Positions 61,480 through 64,000 of a stretch of DNA of 64,000 nt are shown here, piece after piece; position 1 is the first letter of the stretch, and the number at the start of each line of letters is the position of its first letter. The notes under the pieces were generated by a model. It saw only the letters and a program-made list of their open reading frames with translations, searched no databases and was not told the origin of the DNA. The stretch is from Chamaea fasciata (lineage: Eukaryota > Chordata > Aves > Passeriformes > Sylviidae): contig JARCOQ010000064.1 of NCBI GenBank assembly GCA_029207755.1, positions 124,001 to 188,000 of the forward strand. The letters are read 5' to 3'. The translations under genes were made by a program, and so were the position numbers.

Positions 61480-62640
61480 TCTGGATCTGGGCTCAGCACG
61501 GCCAAGTTGCCGTGTTTGGAGCGGCTCGGGGGCTGCCCCCGGGGAGCGCGGGGCTGGAGCGTGGAACGGACACGCGGACAAACGGCCCCAGGGCTCCAGT
61601 TGCAGCGGCGGCAGCGGCAGCAGCGAGTCTACGGAGTCTACGGCGTCTACGACCCCTCCCCGTCCCTCTCTTGTTCCTCCTCTCCCTCTCCCGCTGTGCC
61701 GCACTCTGTCTCGGTGTCCCGCAGCCTCTCCCGGTGTCCCTTTCCCGACCCCCCCGGCCCCTCTCGGCGTCCCCGTCCCGGCCTCTCCCTCTCCCCTCGC
61801 AGGGCTGGGCCACGCCCCGGGCCCGCCCACGGCCCCGGGCGTCCCGCCGCGGTCTCGGCTCCGCCCGGCTCTGGCGGTGCTGGCTGTGGCGGTGCTGGGC
61901 GGGCATCAGTGCCTGGGGCCAGGGCGGCATCGCTGCGCTTTGGCTGCGCCTGTCCCGAGCCCGGCCCCGGCTCCGGCCCCGCCCCGCCCCCGGCCCCGGA
62001 CCGGCCCCGCCCCCGGCTCCGCCCCCGGCCCCGGCCCCGCTCCGTCCCCCGCCCCCGCCCGAGCCCCCGGCGCCGCCCCCAGCCCCGCGGCCCCGCCCCC
62101 GGCCCCGCCCCGGCTCCTCCCGGGCCCCGCGGAGGACACACGCGACGCGGCGCGGCCGCTCCCGCCGCCTCCGCCGCGGCTTGCCCGGCCCGAGCTCCGC
62201 CGCTCGGCAGCGCAGCCGCCGGCCTCGAGCCGCCGGGGCCCGGGGCGGGTGGGGATGGCCGGCCCGGGGCGCTCGGGGGGCGCTCGGGGGCCGTGTCTGG
62301 CCCCGGGCCGAGCGCTGAGGGCCGCGTGTCGCCCGCAGGGGAGGCGCGGGAGGCCCTGCAGGACCGGTCCCGGCTGGGTTCGCTGCCGGGGCGCGGAGGC
62401 TTCGGCAGCGTCTGCTCGGGGACGCGGCTCTCGGACGGCGCCCCGGTGAGCGGCGGGGCTGGCGGCGGGCGGAGGAGGAGGAGGAGGGCGGAGGAGGAGG
62501 AGGAGAAGATCGGGGCGCGGCGGGGCAGGCGGCGAGCTGAGCCCGCTGCTGGCCTTTGCTCGCAGGTGGCCATCAAATGCGTGCCCCGGGCCCGCATCCG
62601 GCACTGGGGCGAGCTGGTGAGTGAGCGGGGCCAGCGGGAG
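61480..62640. promoter_or_regulatory. CpG island at the 5' end of the PIM1-like gene
   Basis: This interval is extremely GC-rich, with dense CpG and many CCGCCC/GGCGGG boxes of Sp1 type. A C-rich stretch of CGGCCCC/CCGCCCC words runs from about 61950 to 62125. It is bordered by AT-rich DNA on both sides. The contents fit a promoter and first exon. Confidence 0.6.
62339..62616 (+). CDS. PIM1L: PIM1-like kinase, 5' exons only
   Basis: Two exons are clear: 62339-62445 and 62566-62616, joined in phase 0 by a 120-bp GT-AG intron. They encode the start of a PIM-type kinase domain: LGSLPGRGGFGSVCSGTRLS, then VAIKCVPRARIRHWGEL. This corresponds to the glycine loop, the beta-3 lysine of VAIK, and the WGEL that ends the equivalent PIM1 exon. 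A first exon probably ends at a donor at 62248/62249, in the same frame through a 90-bp intron; its start is unclear. The next exon (PIM1 region beginning PNGTRVPMEV) is not found in the remaining 1.4 kb, and base composition changes abruptly near 62.66 kb. PIM kinases are constitutively active Ser/Thr kinases; this copy as seen lacks the catalytic loop, so it is truncated, interrupted or continues beyond the window. Confidence 0.8.
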
Positions 62641-62659
62641 AAGCTGGGGCCCGGCATTG

Positions 62660-64000
62660 TGCAGGTTGCATTGTGATTTTTGTGTAGCATGAGGTGATGT
62701 TGAAAAGAGCAGTTGGAATAGAGTTTGCAAAGGCAAAAGTGTGATCTTAGAATTGTCAAACAGTATAGAATTCCTTCAATATCTTTATCCCCCATCAAGT
62801 TAAGGTGTGGTATTCAGTGGAGTTAGTGGAAATTGGAGGGATTTACTACTGTACAATCTCGTGCCTATTGCAATTAGAAGAATAATGAGATTTTAGTAAA
62901 TCAAAAGGTAGTTTTCATTCAGTTTGGACTTGGATAGGTAAATTACTCCTGTTGGAAAAAAATGGATTAGAGATTGTAAATGTTTAGAAGCTGAAGCATA
63001 ATCCCTGCTTTGGCTATAAATAAGGAATATCATACACAGAATGGATTATTCTGAACCCCCGTCGGAGGCCTTCAGAGTCAACCTTACAGGTCTCATGGTA
63101 TCAAAACTGGGAGGAACTATCCTGTATCTTTTCTCTTAATTCTTGCTCTTTAGAACTTTAATTATTCTGGATTACTCAAATAATCCACAGGAGTAATAGA
63201 ATAGGCATGATGATAGGATGATATGGCAGTATATCTTTTTTTGGTAATTATTTAATTATGCTCCATGACTTGAGAAAGGAAAATATTTAAATGATCAATC
63301 ATATTCTTGAGCTAAATCTTGATATCAATACAGAAGGTTACACATGATTTCCAATCTATAACCTTTGACTGTATGTTTAAAAGACATTAATTATAAGTAC
63401 ATAAAAATATTCCAATGACAATAAGCATAGTAATTGTAGTTTATGAATTCAGTCTTTTGGAGTGGATAAATTAAGCAAGCAGAGAGGCTCATGAGGAAGT
63501 ATTCAGAGAATGCAGAAATTGTGCCTAATATGAAGTAAACAATGATAGGCCCTATCCTTTCTCGACTTTATAATGGTCAATAAGGCAAAAAGTTAAACCC
63601 AAGCATGATAATATAGCACAAAATTGATCTAATTAAATATTCTGAAGAGAAATTAGAAGGTGGGTTCAGTGGCACTCAAACTGGCACCAGGCAAACTAAT
63701 AACAAGGCCAAAACCTCTGGGGAGAGTAGTGAAAGGCCCCAAGGTTTTTGGTGGAGAGTTGCAGTGAAAAGTGTGTTTACAAACTTCAGTCTCATGTTGG
63801 CAGCTGCTCTGATTCTGTAGACTCCATCCATTTCCCCAGTGCAGTGTTTTGGTGGACGCATGGTTATCTTCTAAATAATCTTGGACTTCCTCCTAATTGT
63901 TCTGACTTTTTTTCTGTGTGAGAGAGACAATTTTAGGCCAGGCATTGTTTGCCATGCTCTGGTTTTCATGGCTCTACTCTAGTACCTAGAGTACCTAGGT
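62660..64000. other. AT-rich sequence after the PIM1-like break
   Basis: Sequence switches from over 65 percent GC to AT-rich within a few bases. No kinase exon, LTR end or other gene was recognised. It may be a long intron, an inserted element or a joining error. Confidence 0.4.

Larger units (their letters stand above)
57835..61480. other. AT-rich region with no recognised gene
   Basis: One exon-like segment stands out on the minus strand (58963-59071). The remainder is AT-rich, non-coding in appearance, and includes a TG/TA dinucleotide repeat at about 59978-60010. Confidence 0.35.

Noticed and set aside
61120..62338. Treating the upstream part of the 518-codon frame as genuine PIM1-like protein from 61120
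   Set aside because: Only the part from 62339 shows kinase homology; upstream translation is Pro/Arg-rich low complexity and the start codon is uncertain.
61647..62798. Minus-strand 383-codon frame across the CpG island
   Set aside because: It is Arg/Gly/Pro/Ala-rich from GC composition and antisense to the PIM1-like exons.

Overview
The window looks like nuclear DNA of a bird, most probably a songbird (passerine). It has vertebrate-style split genes with GT-AG introns, CR1 LINE fragments and an avian-type solo LTR. It also carries two kinase genes of the PAK3-like and PIM1-like types, families I recall being described as strongly amplified in zebra finch. No bacterial, plasmid or CRISPR structure is present. 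Exon structures were worked out by hand from splice sites and reading-frame phase, without any search.

Layout. (1) 1-17.4 kb is AT-rich, T-biased sequence with no convincing gene. (2) 17.4-19.5 kb holds a CR1 fragment, a purine tract, an approximately 84-bp minisatellite whose units flip orientation twice, and a minus-strand HSF5-like DNA-binding domain broken by an in-frame stop. (3) 19.7-25.2 kb is non-genic and contains a complete solo LTR (20885-21295) with a 6-bp target duplication, plus AT-rich repeats. (4) 25.45-34.4 kb is an apparently intact 12-exon plus-strand PAK3-like kinase of 437 residues. Its p21-binding N-terminus is replaced by a short hydrophobic segment. (5) 34.4-40.2 kb is intergenic, with two minisatellites and an antisense CR1. 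(6) 40.5-45.7 kb is an apparently intact 14-exon plus-strand maestro (MROH) HEAT-repeat gene of 721 residues, preceded by five approximately 71-bp tandem repeats, the last of which contains the start codon. (7) 46-61 kb is mostly AT-rich, with a few exon-like segments of unknown identity and an LTR-like repeat related to one near 24.4 kb. (8) 61.5-62.65 kb is a CpG island with the first exons of a PIM1-like kinase. Homology stops at an abrupt composition change near 62.66 kb and is not regained before the window ends.

The recognised genes are not an operon or a pathway. They look like members of gene families that duplicate in songbirds, lying among repeats. The PAK3-like gene is the most informative. 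Its catalytic residues are retained, but its regulatory half is lost and its activation and P+1 loops are altered.
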